DNA from: Mugil cephalus
Taxonomy: Eukaryota; Chordata; Actinopteri; Mugiliformes; Mugilidae
DNA length: 64,000 nt
Assembly (NCBI RefSeq): GCF_022458985.1
Contig: NC_061776.1
Coordinates: 11,550,591 to 11,614,590, forward strand
Reading direction: 5' to 3'
A program made the position numbers and the translations under genes. This document shows, in pieces, positions 14,601-25,800 of this stretch. How positions within the stretch are numbered: position 1 is the first letter of the stretch; every line of letters starts with the position of its first letter. The notes beneath the pieces were generated by a model. That model searched no databases and was not told where the DNA came from. It saw nothing but the letters and a program-made list of their open reading frames with translations.

Positions 14601-17436
14601 AAATACATAATTTTTGACTTAATGCCATGCATATCAGCCATGTCTGTAAAGTAAAAATGACACCGCAATTTTCAGGGGTGTTTAAGACTTTTGTTTTGCG
14701 TTTTTTATGCTTCTTGTCACCTAAGAATTATGGAGGATATGCGGTAAATCAAGGTTTGGACAGATGTTACGGTGAAAAGCTGAGATGTCACTGACCCATT
14801 CACCCATCTAGATGGATGAAATCATGAAGTCTAGAGCTGTCAAAATGTGTAAGAATGTGCAGCGGAAAGTAGCAGAAACATAACTATGGATAATGAATTT
14901 GGGCACAGCACAGAGTTTGCTTATCCTGTGCGAATACGCCACATGAAACACAGACAGACGTAGGCGTGGCATTTCTGAATCACATGACGTCTCCAGGTAA
15001 AAGTGTGACATGTGTTTTTCTACCCTTGTGTTGAGATTCCAGTAGTCAGATTACACAGATTTTAATTAGTATTGAATCAAAGTCACACAACACACCTCAT
15101 TCAGGATTTGGATTATAGAAGGAGTCCTAGAATACAAAAGGCTCAATCAAACTTTAATTCATTGTTGTCTCTGTTCTTCACAGATGTGGCTCCGACAGAC
15201 TCCAACATTTACCCTGGACACTGCCCTGAAGATTCGAACTTAGGGTACCATCAGACTTACTCCTGGCTGCCATTTAAGAGTCACTGTTATTTGTTTATCA
15301 CCGATGAAATTGAATGGGCAGACGCAGCAAGCAGCTGTGTGAGACACGGTGAGAGAACCTCCAGAAACGGGCCTCCGGTTGTAATCGAATCTAGATTAGA
15401 TGTGTGGTGTGTAGTGAAGGACAGTATAATATATATAGATTAAACAGCAGGCTGTATGACTTTGTGTTTGATAATTCCTACAACCTGTTTTCTGTCACAC
15501 AGGCGGAACTCTGGCTAGCATTCAAGATGCGTCTGAGCAACAATTCATTAAAAGCAGCTTGGAATCACTTCAGGACAGCCACACGTCTTTCTGGATCGGC
15601 CTGTTTAAAACTCACAAAGGTTTGGCCACTATCTTCGATAAATTGTCCTGTTTTTTTTGTTTGTTTGTTTTTTCCATGTAGCCGCATCATTTTATGAACC
15701 CAATTTTTGTTTGGTTTTAGGGGACTGGTTGTGGTTGGATAAAACTGTCATGGACTACACAAACTGGGGTGTGGATGAGCCTGATTCTGACTATGGCTCA
15801 ATCAGAACCTCAGATGGGTTTTGGAACTCGGGACGCAGATGGCACGACAGAGGATATATCTGTAAAACACCCAAAGGTAAGAAGGCGCTTGTGAGACGAG
15901 GTCCACTGTTTCTTACGAATTACTACTAACGGCAATTTGAGACAGGACAATAATACTTAAGTAATCCAGAAATGATACTCTCAGATTTAGTGTATTACAC
16001 TTTCTAGCAGTGTGGATTCCTCATGTAGGAATCTGTTTTTACAGATGTCACATTTTTAAAGACAGGCATAAGCCAAACATTGGTCAAAATTCTACTATCA
16101 CAGTTTATGTAAAATAAATTAACGACATGGAGTGAGTTTACATGCACAACTTAATCGAGCTATGCTCGAAATTCGACTTTCTTTGTCCTTGTTCACATGC
16201 AGCGGAGAAATAATCGAATAACTGACTGGAACGTGTCTTCCTCCTCCACACTAGGTGGTGATATGCGCCCCCTTTCAGGTTGACCTATTACATCGAATAA
16301 TAAACAAGAGTCATTCATGCGTCAGACCGGCATTTCAAACAACAAGATGGATAATAGTACATTTTTTTAATCTCATATGTAATGTGTGCGCTACTTCTGG
16401 TGCAGATATGTGCTATCCCTCAGACGGTTCTTCTGCCGGCTTTGGCTACCTTCTTCTTCTGCGATTGTTGTAGTCTGATATAGAATAATGTGTTTACATG
16501 CACTTACTGTAAGTTGTCCAGTTAAAGTCCGATTAAGGCAATAATTTTTTTGTTTTTTCCATGTGCGTGTAAACGCACTGATGGCCTTTGTAACCAATGC
16601 CTGCACAGAAGTTTCCAACACAGAAACCTATCCAGGTCTTTTTATAGGTTTTCATAGTGTTAAACAACAATTGAAACACATCGTTAGAGAGACTGTGATT
16701 GGAGGCCGCGTTGTCCAGTTCTTCCCATTGATTGGCCATTAAAAACAAAAGAACACAAGAACTAATAAACAACAGAAAAAAATGTGTCTTTATGTTGGCC
16801 ATTGGGTTCCCAGTGCAGGACGAAAGTAGTTGACTTACAACAACTCCCTGAACCACACACATGTAATCAGCTACCCAAGTCTTAGCTTGCCATCTTAGGT
16901 CATTTATTGTACCTCGTACAGTCTTCTAAGGCCTTAGACGGCAGTCGAGGTGAAAGCAATACAATTCCACATTTATATTTCTGGTAAGAGATTAACTGTC
17001 TTTCCCTTTTCTCATTCCTTGTCACCAGTGTTGTCCCAGGATCCTGAATCAAATCCTGGTAAGTTTGTATCTTTCAAAGCAGGGCAAGTCTTGAATAATT
17101 TAATAATGTATTCCATATACTTAAACATTTACAGCCAAATTAACCATTTGTTCAAAGGTTGTAACTGATCATCTACTATTTGTTCAACCCTTAGACCCTC
17201 ACAGAAGTCGGGATCCTCGCAGTCGTGTCCACACAAGTGTGATAGTTGTGCTGGTCATTGCTGTCGCTTCCATACTGATGGCTGTTGGATTCTTCCTCTA
17301 CAAGAAGAGTCCCCTTCCCTTGCCCACCTTTGAAAACCCTCTCTACTTCAACAGCGAGCAATCGCCGCCCGATGTGGTTGATACCAATAAAATAATAGAG
17401 AACGCGGAAAACCCCGAGCCTATTTTAACTCTGTGA
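2696..17436 (+). CDS. mrc1: Macrophage mannose receptor 1-like, copy A (31 exons, about 1,420 aa, complete)
   Basis: Type I endocytic pattern-recognition receptor of the MRC1 (CD206) family. Coding exons: 2696-2768, 3374-3730, 3969-4139, 4419-4574, 5259-5369, 6183-6320, 6414-6590, 6989-7143, 7898-8011, 8106-8221, 8361-8509, 8604-8803, 9297-9412, 10112-10187, 10273-10426, 10610-10648, 10804-10967, 11073-11134, 11321-11421, 11517-11659, 12344-12449, 12680-12807, 13016-13060, 13195-13297, 13592-13824, 14300-14465, 15184-15348, 15503-15619, 15721-15876, 17029-17058, 17195-17436. They sum to 4,263 nt with matching phases. Domains (approximate residues): signal peptide 1-22, cysteine-rich 25-143, FNII 144-200, CTLD1 201-335, CTLD2 336-484, CTLD3 485-620, CTLD4 621-755, CTLD5 768-905, CTLD6 906-1051, CTLD7 1052-1184, CTLD8 1185-1330, membrane helix about 1355-1377, then a tail with FENPLYF. 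The ATG at 2696 is chosen over in-frame ATGs at 2594 and 2666 because it matches the short signal peptides of copies B and C. Human MRC1 (1,456 aa) has the same layout. It is the copy closest to the mammalian tail. Expression in macrophages or sinusoidal endothelium is inferred from the family. Confidence 0.93.
6771..6940 (+). mobile_element. Tc1-like transposase remnant in copy A intron 7
   Basis: The sequence starting at ctgctgggaaac near 6772 matches the start of the homologous stretch in the Tc1-like element at 43713-44225, including gttacttagacatgta. It is a short internal fragment with no terminal repeats seen. Confidence 0.65.
10112..10426 (+). other. Copy A CTLD4 carbohydrate-recognition exons with EPN and WND
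   Basis: Exons 14 and 15 encode the second half of CTLD4. The translation shows WIGL, then WQNGEPNN, and GSWNDVHCE. EPN and WND are the calcium and mannose/fucose/GlcNAc ligands of C-type lectins, and CTLD4 is the main sugar-binding domain of mammalian MRC1. Mannose-type binding by copy A is therefore expected from sequence. Confidence 0.88.
11800..12260. mobile_element. Probable retroelement-derived segment in copy A intron 20
   Basis: The stretch around 11950-11975 (catcacagcagcaggaagga) resembles the 3' regions of common fish LINEs from memory. It interrupts an intron that is shorter in B and C. Boundaries and family are uncertain. Confidence 0.3.
12680..13297 (+). other. Copy A CTLD6 long loop: a single 15-codon mini-exon
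   Basis: Between the exon ending NWGYS (12680-12807) and the exon starting ENCVLM (13195-13297) lies one phase-0/phase-0 mini-exon, 13016-13060, encoding KVQRRPGTFYQRWNE. It forms the CTLD6 long loop ahead of the second conserved cysteine. This single-exon arrangement is probably ancestral, because B and C have more such exons. Confidence 0.8.
15184..15876 (+). other. Copy A CTLD8 exons, inner disulfide missing
   Basis: Exons 27-29 encode the last lectin-like domain. The outer cysteines remain (HCYLF, SSCVRHG and GYICK). The expected cysteine pair of the inner disulfide is absent: the region after NWGVDEPD reads DYGSIRTSDG and then GRRWHDRGYICK. Human CTLD8 has Cys at both places (from memory of the human sequence). 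The domain fold is otherwise recognisable ([18 protein letters not shown]). Confidence 0.8.
16132..16578. mobile_element. MITE with imperfect terminal inverted repeats, copy A intron 29
   Basis: The left end agtgagtttacatgcaca (from 16131) and the reverse complement of the right end (agtgcgtttacacgcaca, ending about 16579) match at 16 of 18 positions. Subterminal copies of an AATCG-type motif occur on both sides. No coding capacity is seen. Confidence 0.6.
17195..17436 (+). other. Copy A membrane helix and cytoplasmic tail
   Basis: The last coding exon gives a short basic stalk, a hydrophobic helix (VIVVLVIAVASILMAVGFFL), a YKK stop-transfer and a tail of about 45 residues. The tail contains FENPLYF, closely matching FENTLYF of human MRC1, the aromatic internalisation/sorting motif, followed by a VDTN stretch shared by all three copies. 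The stop TGA is at 17434-17436. Confidence 0.88.
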
Positions 17437-17780
17437 TTCATAAAGTGGCAGAATCTAGTCGGACATTAACTTTATCTCAGACTGATGCGAAACACTTTGT
17501 TGCTTCATTGCTTTGTTGTTTACTATATAAAGTATATATTCAGTTATTTAATGTCACTAAGTGTGAGTTTCAGTCGAGTTGGAAATGTCTACCCTCTCAG
17601 AACAGAACAATTTAGGCTCTAGGATGTCTCGATGGGAATGATTAGTACCTGATTTTTTTTTTCTTCACTCATCTATGACTATATGTATATAACTGTCACG
17701 TGTGGTGCTTATGCTCACTAGAAGCTGTTCATTGCTTGTGCCCTTAAAATGTGTAAAAACCTCAATGTGTGTCACTGTTA

Positions 17781-17786
17781 AATAAA
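17781..17786 (+). promoter_or_regulatory. Probable poly(A) signal of copy A
   Basis: AATAAA lies about 345 nt after the stop codon, in an AT-rich 3' flank, with another AATAAA-type site close behind. This is the first canonical hexamer I noticed after the gene. Confidence 0.45.
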
Positions 17787-18899
17787 TATTAAACTTAAAT
17801 AATAAATGTGCTTTTCGTAGTTTTTTTGTATAAAAAAAATGTAAATTCACACATTTCACATAGTTTCTTGAAATTATTTTATTGTTAACTAACATTAATA
17901 TTTTCAAATAATTAAAGCTGCTTAACAAATACCAAGTCAATACATCACATTATCTTTTGAAACGGGCAACTCTGCAACACAATTTAATGTTTTCTATTTG
18001 CATACTTATTGGTCTTTAAGTGTTAACTTACTAATTACTACAACATGTGTTACTTTTAAAGTCTACATCTGCACTTCACCTGCATTTCACTGCATGCATG
18101 CTTAGATATATTCAATACAATAATTAAATATGGCTTATGTATAGATAAGTTGTTCTTGTGTGAAGTTGTATTTGAATGACTTTAGAGCGCCCCCTAGTGG
18201 TGACTGGACTGGAAATGCACAAAGGTCAAATCAAAACAATCCAATAACAGATGAAACTGATGGGAAATGTTATGAGCTATGACTTAGTGTTTTCTTTAAA
18301 ATGGTGACGTATTGTAAAAAAAAAAAAAAAAAAAGCAGACCTAACCTAAAGACATCGTGACTAAGTCTGAACATGCATTATAACACCAATAACTTCAAAC
18401 ACAAGGCAGCGAGGCAGCATTAAAAAAATCTCCTTAGTGTTATCGCAAGTGCAACCAAACTCTTCATATAAATGGAGAGTTACCGATACAGATTTCATTC
18501 CGAATCTGATGAGCAATGGACTGAAACTGATACAGTAAAATATTTAGTAAACCAAATACTCATCAATCAATAGGCTAATTTTACCTGAACTAGCTTGCAG
18601 GTTTATTTTGCATGCCCAGGGCTGTACACTTACTTTTTTTAGGTAAAAAAAAAGGTAAAAACTTTTAGTAGCACAAAGAAAAAATTAGTAGCGCACACAG
18701 GTTAACGTGTTTACTGGCAAAATGAATTTGATACTGATAAGAAATTCAGAAATATGGTTGAACTATCTTTGAAAACACTGTCATGTTCAAATACGCAGGG
18801 CTCTCAAGTATTAAACTTAGCTTGGAGTGGATTTTTTTGGCAGGGGGTGAAAGGGTTAAGTGTGTTTGAAGCTAATGTAATAGTATATTAATTCTCATG

Positions 18900-19262
18900 T
18901 TACTTCCCGGAGGGAGTGTGTCATGGTGACCTGGGTCATACTGACCACAGCACGTCTGTGCCCGGCTTCGGGACTACACCCGTCCCTCAGCGACAAGGAC
19001 AAGGAAATACCATGCGACGCGATCCATGCCACACCACATCACCTTGGACACTGTTTTGCCAACTACTTTTGCATATTTGTTCATAATGCTAATTCTGTAA
19101 ATTTTCTTGATTAGACAGTTGACTTTACTAGATAATAATCATTTTTATTTTACTTTAATCTAATCTTATTTTATTTTATAAAAGCAGTGTTTACTTTTAT
19201 GCACAACGAAGCTACGGTGACCAAGTAATTTCCCTCGTGGATCATTAAAGTCTGTCTAAGTC
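18900..19262 (+). mobile_element. 3' end of an L2/CR1-type LINE
   Basis: The segment ends in aatttccctcgtggatcatt followed by aaagtctgtctaagtctaa, the typical 3' terminus of fish L2/CR1-type LINEs with a short tandem tail. The upstream part is GC-richer and non-coding here. The start is approximate. Confidence 0.6.
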
Positions 19263-19409
19263 TAAATTACAAATTACTTTAAACCAAATAAATGGGTTTA
19301 TTTACGACTTTCAGGACAAAAAAAGGCAACTACAAAAAAGACATTTGGCCAAAAGGGTCTCCTTGGACAGCACCGGTCATTGACTGCATTCACTGGCTCC
19401 TGTGTTTCT

Positions 19410-19560
19410 AGGAAAAGGGTCTTCAACCCCTTGCAGGCCAGGGACCCTATACTACAGGTGTTCTATATTATATACATTATCATTACTCTTATCTTGCATT
19501 CAGAAATTAAGCTTTTTAAATAATAAACATGATAACAGCGCCTCTCCTTCGGATACATAT
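19410..19560 (+). repeat. Fragment of a dispersed repeat also seen at 61175-61590
   Basis: It shares the pattern gtcttcaa, ggcca(g/a)gga, then a poly-AT body with attatcatt, with the longer copy inside the cacnb2 gene. Family unknown; probably a non-autonomous DNA transposon. Confidence 0.45.
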
Positions 19561-20788
19561 TTCTCTTGGCACATAATGCCCTGGTGCCACATTATTACAA
19601 AAAAAAAAAAAAAAAAAGTTTATGATGCCATTTTTTAACGCTACTTCATGTTGCACAACTGTTTTGCCAATAGCGCCACCCTCATTCGAGTAATGTTGAC
19701 CTTTGCTTTTAAACCACCAGTGGGTTAAAAGGAGTGCACCAACACTTGACATATTCCATTAGGAAACTTCCTCTTCTTGAAGATTACTCACCAAGCCAAA
19801 AAACTTATTGTCAGCTCTGATGATCAACACAGACGGGTAGTCTAAAAGTCACTAATAGTTTAGAAGTATAGAACTACTTGCCAACTTTTCGATTAAACTG
19901 AATAAACCACAAAATCAACAGCATTACAAAGTAGAAAAAAAAAAACTAAAATGAATGTTTGATAAATGCACTAATAACCGATATAAATCTAATCCTCTAT
20001 AAATCTACCTCAAAAATGCGCATTAAAACTCCTTCAGAAAATCAGTAACTTTAAAAACGTGTCTTAAAATCCACTTTTATTTATTGGCTTTCAACTCAGC
20101 ATGAGACCCTGTTTGGTGCTATTGGTGTTTTTGTGTGCGTGTGTGTGTTTTTACTGTTTTATGTAATTTTTCCAGCTGTGTTGAGAAAAGGTGATGCCTT
20201 TCTCACTGTAAAATCACACTTGTGCGGGCATCTTTGGACGGTCAGAAGCGAATGCCCTCTCCTTTTCACACGGCATGCCCATAGCTGCATACGTGGAGAA
20301 AACCTTTGGTAGAACAAAAGGAGGAACCATAGTTGATGGCACCACCATGATCGACAGGACTCTATTTTTGATGACAATTCTTGTCAGGAGCACATGTTGT
20401 AAATAAAAGATAGACCAAGACCCCAAGTGTAGCTTGTCAGTCAGTTCACACCAGACATGTCAGTCGAATCAGGAACACTACCAAGCATACGTGTCTTTTG
20501 AGGTCTAATATGGAACAATGTGTCATAAACCTCAGAGTGCTATGATAACAAATCACCAGAACCTGATTAACTCAGAGTTCAATGAACTCTGAGTTATTAT
20601 CATTCTAGGGAGGCTTCAGTGACATACTGAAAGCTTGGTCCCTTACTTGGAGTTACTGCACAATATTATACTCATTTAACAGACCAGGCCCTGTTCTCTA
20701 GAATCCATTTTTAATATGTTGCAGTTTGAGTGACTGCTCCTGTCCGTCTTTCAGGACGTTCTGTAAATCACAGTGTTTCAACAGGGGG

Positions 20789-20806
20789 TTAGGGTTAGGG
20801 TTAGGG
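20789..20806 (+). repeat. Short interstitial telomere-like repeat
   Basis: Three perfect TTAGGG units in tandem, in the A-B intergenic region. It is too short to suggest a chromosome fusion. Confidence 0.7.
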
Positions 20807-21188
20807 TTTTCATCAAAAAATCTAAAGTCATTTTGAAAATTTGCAGAAAATACATCGTTTTCTCGAGCTAAAGTCTGTAAAAAAAACAAATAATCCAACG
20901 GTCTTTCCTGCTTTCAGCAAGTCCTGGCTTTATTTGCCTGCTCTCAGTGTCTTTCAGCCTTGTTTCAGGGAATAAACAACCACCAATATTTTTTTTTATG
21001 TTCCTTATGTTCCCAACCGCACTAAGAATTTCCAATTCATCTACCTCTGTCAGATCCACCATCACAGAACTGCACTGAATCTACCTGTCACCTTTTACTA
21101 CCTGTCACCTTTGCACTTCAAGTATATCTTACATAGTCAAGTACTTATATGCATATACCTACACGATATATCATATTATATCCTATCT

Positions 21189-21198
<10 letters not shown>

Positions 21199-21228
<30 letters not shown>
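21199..21228. repeat. (TA)n microsatellite
   Basis: A run of about 15 TA units preceded by TG units. Confidence 0.9.
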
Positions 21229-21232
<4 letters not shown>

Positions 21233-21429
21233 CAGTACATGCATCAATACATGTTTAAATATTATATATTGTAGTTATGTACGTATACTCACCTTGCACA
21301 TGACACATTTCTATGTGTATATTATTATTATTATTATTACATACTGATGCTGCTGCCATTATTAGTAATATATACTGTTGTTATTATTATTATATATTAT
21401 ATTATATTATATACACCTTACACTACACC

Positions 21430-21430
<1 letters not shown>

Positions 21431-21498
<68 letters not shown>
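21431..21498 (+). repeat. (TATC)n microsatellite
   Basis: About 17 perfect TATC units. Confidence 0.95.
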
Positions 21499-21952
21499 AT
21501 TCTTGAGGATACCTGAAAATCTGTTGTATACAATAATTCATTCAATTTTTGGATTTTTTAGAAGAAAAAAATCAGAGAAATTCAATTTCTGTCTTTCTTT
21601 TTTCTAATCATGTACAGCTTTTAGAAATTGATACATTGCATGGAGATATAATTGAGTAACAGCAGCCTATAGCCCTGTGTGTCCCGAAGCTATGGAGGTG
21701 CAGGACTTCACTGTGCACGGAAAAATGAGACCACAGTGAGTAAAAATGTACGATAAATGACAGATACATAAAATGGGTTGGGATTCTGTAAATCACAGGG
21801 AAGGTAGGAAAGGGTAGGTAGGTAGGAAGGTAGCTATAGATACACTCAGTAATCACAAAAAGACTGAACAGTTTATGCTTTCAATGAGCAACACCTATAC
21901 TGTTTAATGTTACAGGTTATGCATGTGATATTTTCCTCAAAACAAACACTAG

Positions 21953-22350
21953 CTGTGTTTCCATTACAGTTTTTTGAAAGATAAAAGCAATTTTTCTGAA
22001 ATTTTGATAAAGTACACTTTCCACTGAAAGGTGTTTTGCTGTAACTCTCGCGAAATCCCACAATGTCCTTTAACTCTCGCAACGCAAGACTTCACTTTCA
22101 GGAGGAGGGACTTTGAATGAACTGGTCACATGAACCCCTGCATCATTATGGTGACGCAGGATACGGGAAATAAAAAATAAAAAAAAGTGTTTTGTTTGCA
22201 CTTTTGCGCTAAACTTTTATATCAATGTGTCTGAAAAAAAAAAAAAAAACACCTCATGAGAGCGTAAAGGCGTTTCAGTGTTATCTGAGATGTTTTTCAA
22301 AATGTAGGAGTTTCCATTACCAGTTTTTTAATATTGGAATGGAAATGCAG
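21953..22350. mobile_element. MITE-like repeat, copy 1
   Basis: It begins gtgtttccattac and ends with the inverted form (ggaatggaaatgc). The body shares long stretches with the repeat near 46530-46945, for example tgaactggtca, tttgcacttttgcg and tttccattaccagtttttta. Non-coding. Confidence 0.6.
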
Positions 22351-22825
22351 CAAATTAAATATTTCCCTGATACATATTTTAATTACAAGGGCGTTCGAGT
22401 GAAGGAAACTTCAATCATTACAGTTAGCCTTTAGCTGCAGGTGGCAAATCTTCAGATGACTCACACTGAGATTGATTCACCACATCTGATGATCAGAACA
22501 GATTAAGAAATGTCCTGATGCTTATAAATTCTAGTTTTCCTCAAAATCACACTCAACCACACCATCCTCCCACATCCATCATAAAACTTAGTCAGAGTTC
22601 AGTGATGATAGCAGACGGATGGCCAGCGCCATAGTATGTGTTCTTCCCTTTTCCTCAGAAATATAATCATTCTCAGACGTGTTCAGATTAACTTAAAAAA
22701 TATTGCTGATGTGGCAGGATGTGACAAGACTATTAAGATCCCTTCCCTGCACAGTAACACTTTCATATTCTCTGCAAACAATGCAGGGGTGAGGTCTTTG
22801 AGAAGATTTCAGAAGAACGCCAACC

Positions 22826-25800
22826 ATGAGGGCTGCATGCACAGTCTTTGTGCTCCTCTTGAAAACATTACAATGTTTGACTTTAGATGGTAAAGTATCC
22901 CGCCTTTAATCTGAATATTAATTAATATTAATTTAAAGTTTCTGATGTTTTTACTGAACAGGTCATGCGTGTTTCATGATACACTGAGAGGTTGTGTGTT
23001 TTACATCCTGTTTTTTCAGATGTTTAATATTGAGAATTATTTGCAGCATTGTTCTTGCAGCCAAATCTACAGAGAATGTACCATTGATATTTTCATCAAT
23101 GTAGTTCATCGCTAACAAAAATATGTTAATATTCTTTCTCTGCAGATTCCCCCTTTCTGTTAAACAACAAAGAAACAGGTTTTTGTTTGGTTCGAACTTA
23201 TGGCCACTGCAGTACGGTCCGCTGGACAACCGCCGACCGAATTCTACATGGCTGGTCACCTAAGTGCCTGGGAGCCCAGGGGAAAAGTGTGGGGAGTGAA
23301 ATAAGCCTCTACGATTGTGACGAAACCAGTTACCTCCAGAAGTGGGAATGCAAAAATGAAACACTTCTTGCCCTGAAAGGCCAAGACCTTTACATTGAGC
23401 TCACTGCAGACGGCACAGCCGTTCTCTCCAGGACTGTAGGACCCAATAACCACCTCACCATCCAAGGGACGAACCAGGGTGCCTGCACAAGAACGTACAG
23501 AGGTATAACACACAGATGTTTAGAGTAAATAATGAGCATTCTCATGAAATTTAAACTTCAAATGGTTATAAAGATGATAGATTAGGGGTTGTTGTGTGGA
23601 TTTAAATGTTGCACCAGCAACAGAAGGTCAAACTGCTACTCATGCACTGGAAATGAGCACATGCGTGTTCAAACTGATCAGGCTCTCATTTGTCTTGGTC
23701 TTTCAAGAGCTTTACACCATCGGAGGAAATGCAGCTGGGAGGCCTTGCGCGTTTCCTTTTCTGTACAATGACCAGTGGTACTCAGAATGCACTACGAAAG
23801 ACTCTAACCAACTTCTTTGGTGTGCGGTTGAAACTAAATATGAACATCAACTCTGGGGCTACTGCCCAACTAATAGTAAGTACTGCCCGTATGAACCATG
23901 CTTTGCTAAAGTGCAGTGAGAGAAAGACACAAAAATAGAATAATTTGATTTAACCCACTGCAGATTTACATTGGCCTGACATGAAAATATTACACTTCTA
24001 AATGCATGTTTACTTCACAGCTAAAGTAGGCTGGAACAAACACCCCGCAACAGGAGCTGTTTACCAGCTCAACACACAATCAGCTCTGACGTGGGCTCAG
24101 GCTGATGCCAGCTGCAAACAGCAGATTGCTTCCCTGCTCAGTATAACAGATCCTCACGAGCAGGGTTACATTACAGGTAAGGTAACACAGACTCTATATT
24201 GATAGCAAACGGGTGTATACGGACTAAGAAGTGTTTCAAGAATGGCTAAAATCTATTAATCGCCGAACTTCAGTGGTTTACAATTTAATGATAAAGATGC
24301 TACTCAAGTTGATGATTATGTTTTGCAACCTACACATGATCACTTTTTGTTTCCCCACTCCTTTTTTAAACACTCATGAAGCACTACTAGGGGACCAGGG
24401 ATACAAGCTTTGGACTGGACTGACATTGAATCTAGAACATGGCTGGCAGTGGTCTAATGGGAATCCTTACCGTTACCTGAACTGGGACTCGGGTAAGTTT
24501 TCTTTCTGGTTCAGAACTTTGTGAAGATAAGAGGCTAAGATGAATGTGTTTTCTTTGTCTGCATGTCACAAGTATTACCAGTCAGTTGTACAAAAAACAC
24601 TGATGAAAAGCCGAGCAAAGTCCAAGGAACGCAGCCAATATCTCTGGAAGTGGGGGACGTCTGACTGTTCATATTTCAGTCTCACACCACACTAAAATTA
24701 GCTGCTGCTGTTGCCATGAAAATCTTGTCACCTATATGTACAAATTACAGGTGTGCACTTAGACTACCTCTAGATCTTAGCTTAGAACAGTATATAATTT
24801 AAAAAAATAAAATAAACACTGAGATACATGAAGCCTGTGTCATTATATCTCATTTTAACCATCATTTTGTTTTAGGACATCCACTTTCTAACCCAGGAGA
24901 TAACTGTGGTGTCATCGATGGAGAAGTACAGTACTCCTGGCAAAGTTCAAAATGTGATAAGAAGCTGGGTTACATCTGCTACAGTGAAGGAGTTTTGGCT
25001 CCCCCAACTGAAGGTAGAGAGAACTTCTTTTCTCTTCTCATAGTTTACTATGAGGACATTGGTGACTGTACTTCTGTTTCTTCGTCAGCTGCTGAGACAG
25101 GCTTTTGTTCACAACCCTGGATTCCATACAATGGCCACTGCTTCCATCTTAATCGTAGCCAGAAAACATGGTCCGATGCTCGGTTGGCTTGCCGTAAGGA
25201 AGGAGGGGACCTAGTGAGCATCCGAAATTTGGAGGACCAAAGCTTTGTCATTTCTCAGCTTGGATATGGTACGGTACCTAGCAATGTTTGGCACCATCAT
25301 GAGGCAAGACTGAAACATTTCTTTTGACATTCCTATGTGCTAGGTATTCAGTGAGAACTTTGTTCCATCTTTTCCCAACGAACAAGAGCACTGAAATCTA
25401 CAAGAAATTTTCCGATTTAAGTTACTTGAAACTTAAGAAGTATCCTGATTATACATCACTTCACTCCTCTGACAGATTATCTACTATTAAAAATGCAGTC
25501 ATGGCACGCTGATGAAGATTAAACTAGTGTTTACCAGCTTTTTCAGGAAGAAATTCCTTTTCAAAAAAGCTCAAATTGTGTCTGCTGAGTCACGTTTCAG
25601 ATATTGGAATTTTAGTTCAAGTAATTAAAGAGTCATCTTGTGTAGAGCCTTATAAACATTAGCAATATTATTAGAACAAACGCAGAGTAACAATGTTAAA
25701 GTTGCTGCTATTTCAGTGCAGCATCTACCCCCTCCCACGTAAAATCCATGGCTCTGACAAGACCACTGGAGATTTTGGATATCTATATGTTCAGAGCTAA

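Larger units (their letters stand above)
17437..22825. other. Intergenic region between copies A and B
   Basis: It holds the 3' UTR of copy A, then repeats: a LINE 3' tail (18900-19262), a diverged repeat (19410-19560), a short telomere-like tract (20789-20806), microsatellites (21199-21228 and 21431-21498) and a MITE-like repeat (about 21953-22350). The last 450 bases should contain the copy B promoter; a TATA-like cttataaatt lies near 22530. No gene is seen. Confidence 0.6.

Noticed and set aside
16533-16862. 109-codon - strand open frame
   Set aside because: It overlaps the MITE end and the copy A intron; no similarity to a known protein.
20789-20806. Telomere repeat as evidence of a chromosome end or fusion
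   Set aside because: Only three units, surrounded by ordinary intergenic sequence and intact genes on both sides.
21431-21498. Regular short repeats that might suggest a CRISPR array
   Set aside because: It is a plain TATC microsatellite without spacers, in a vertebrate genome.
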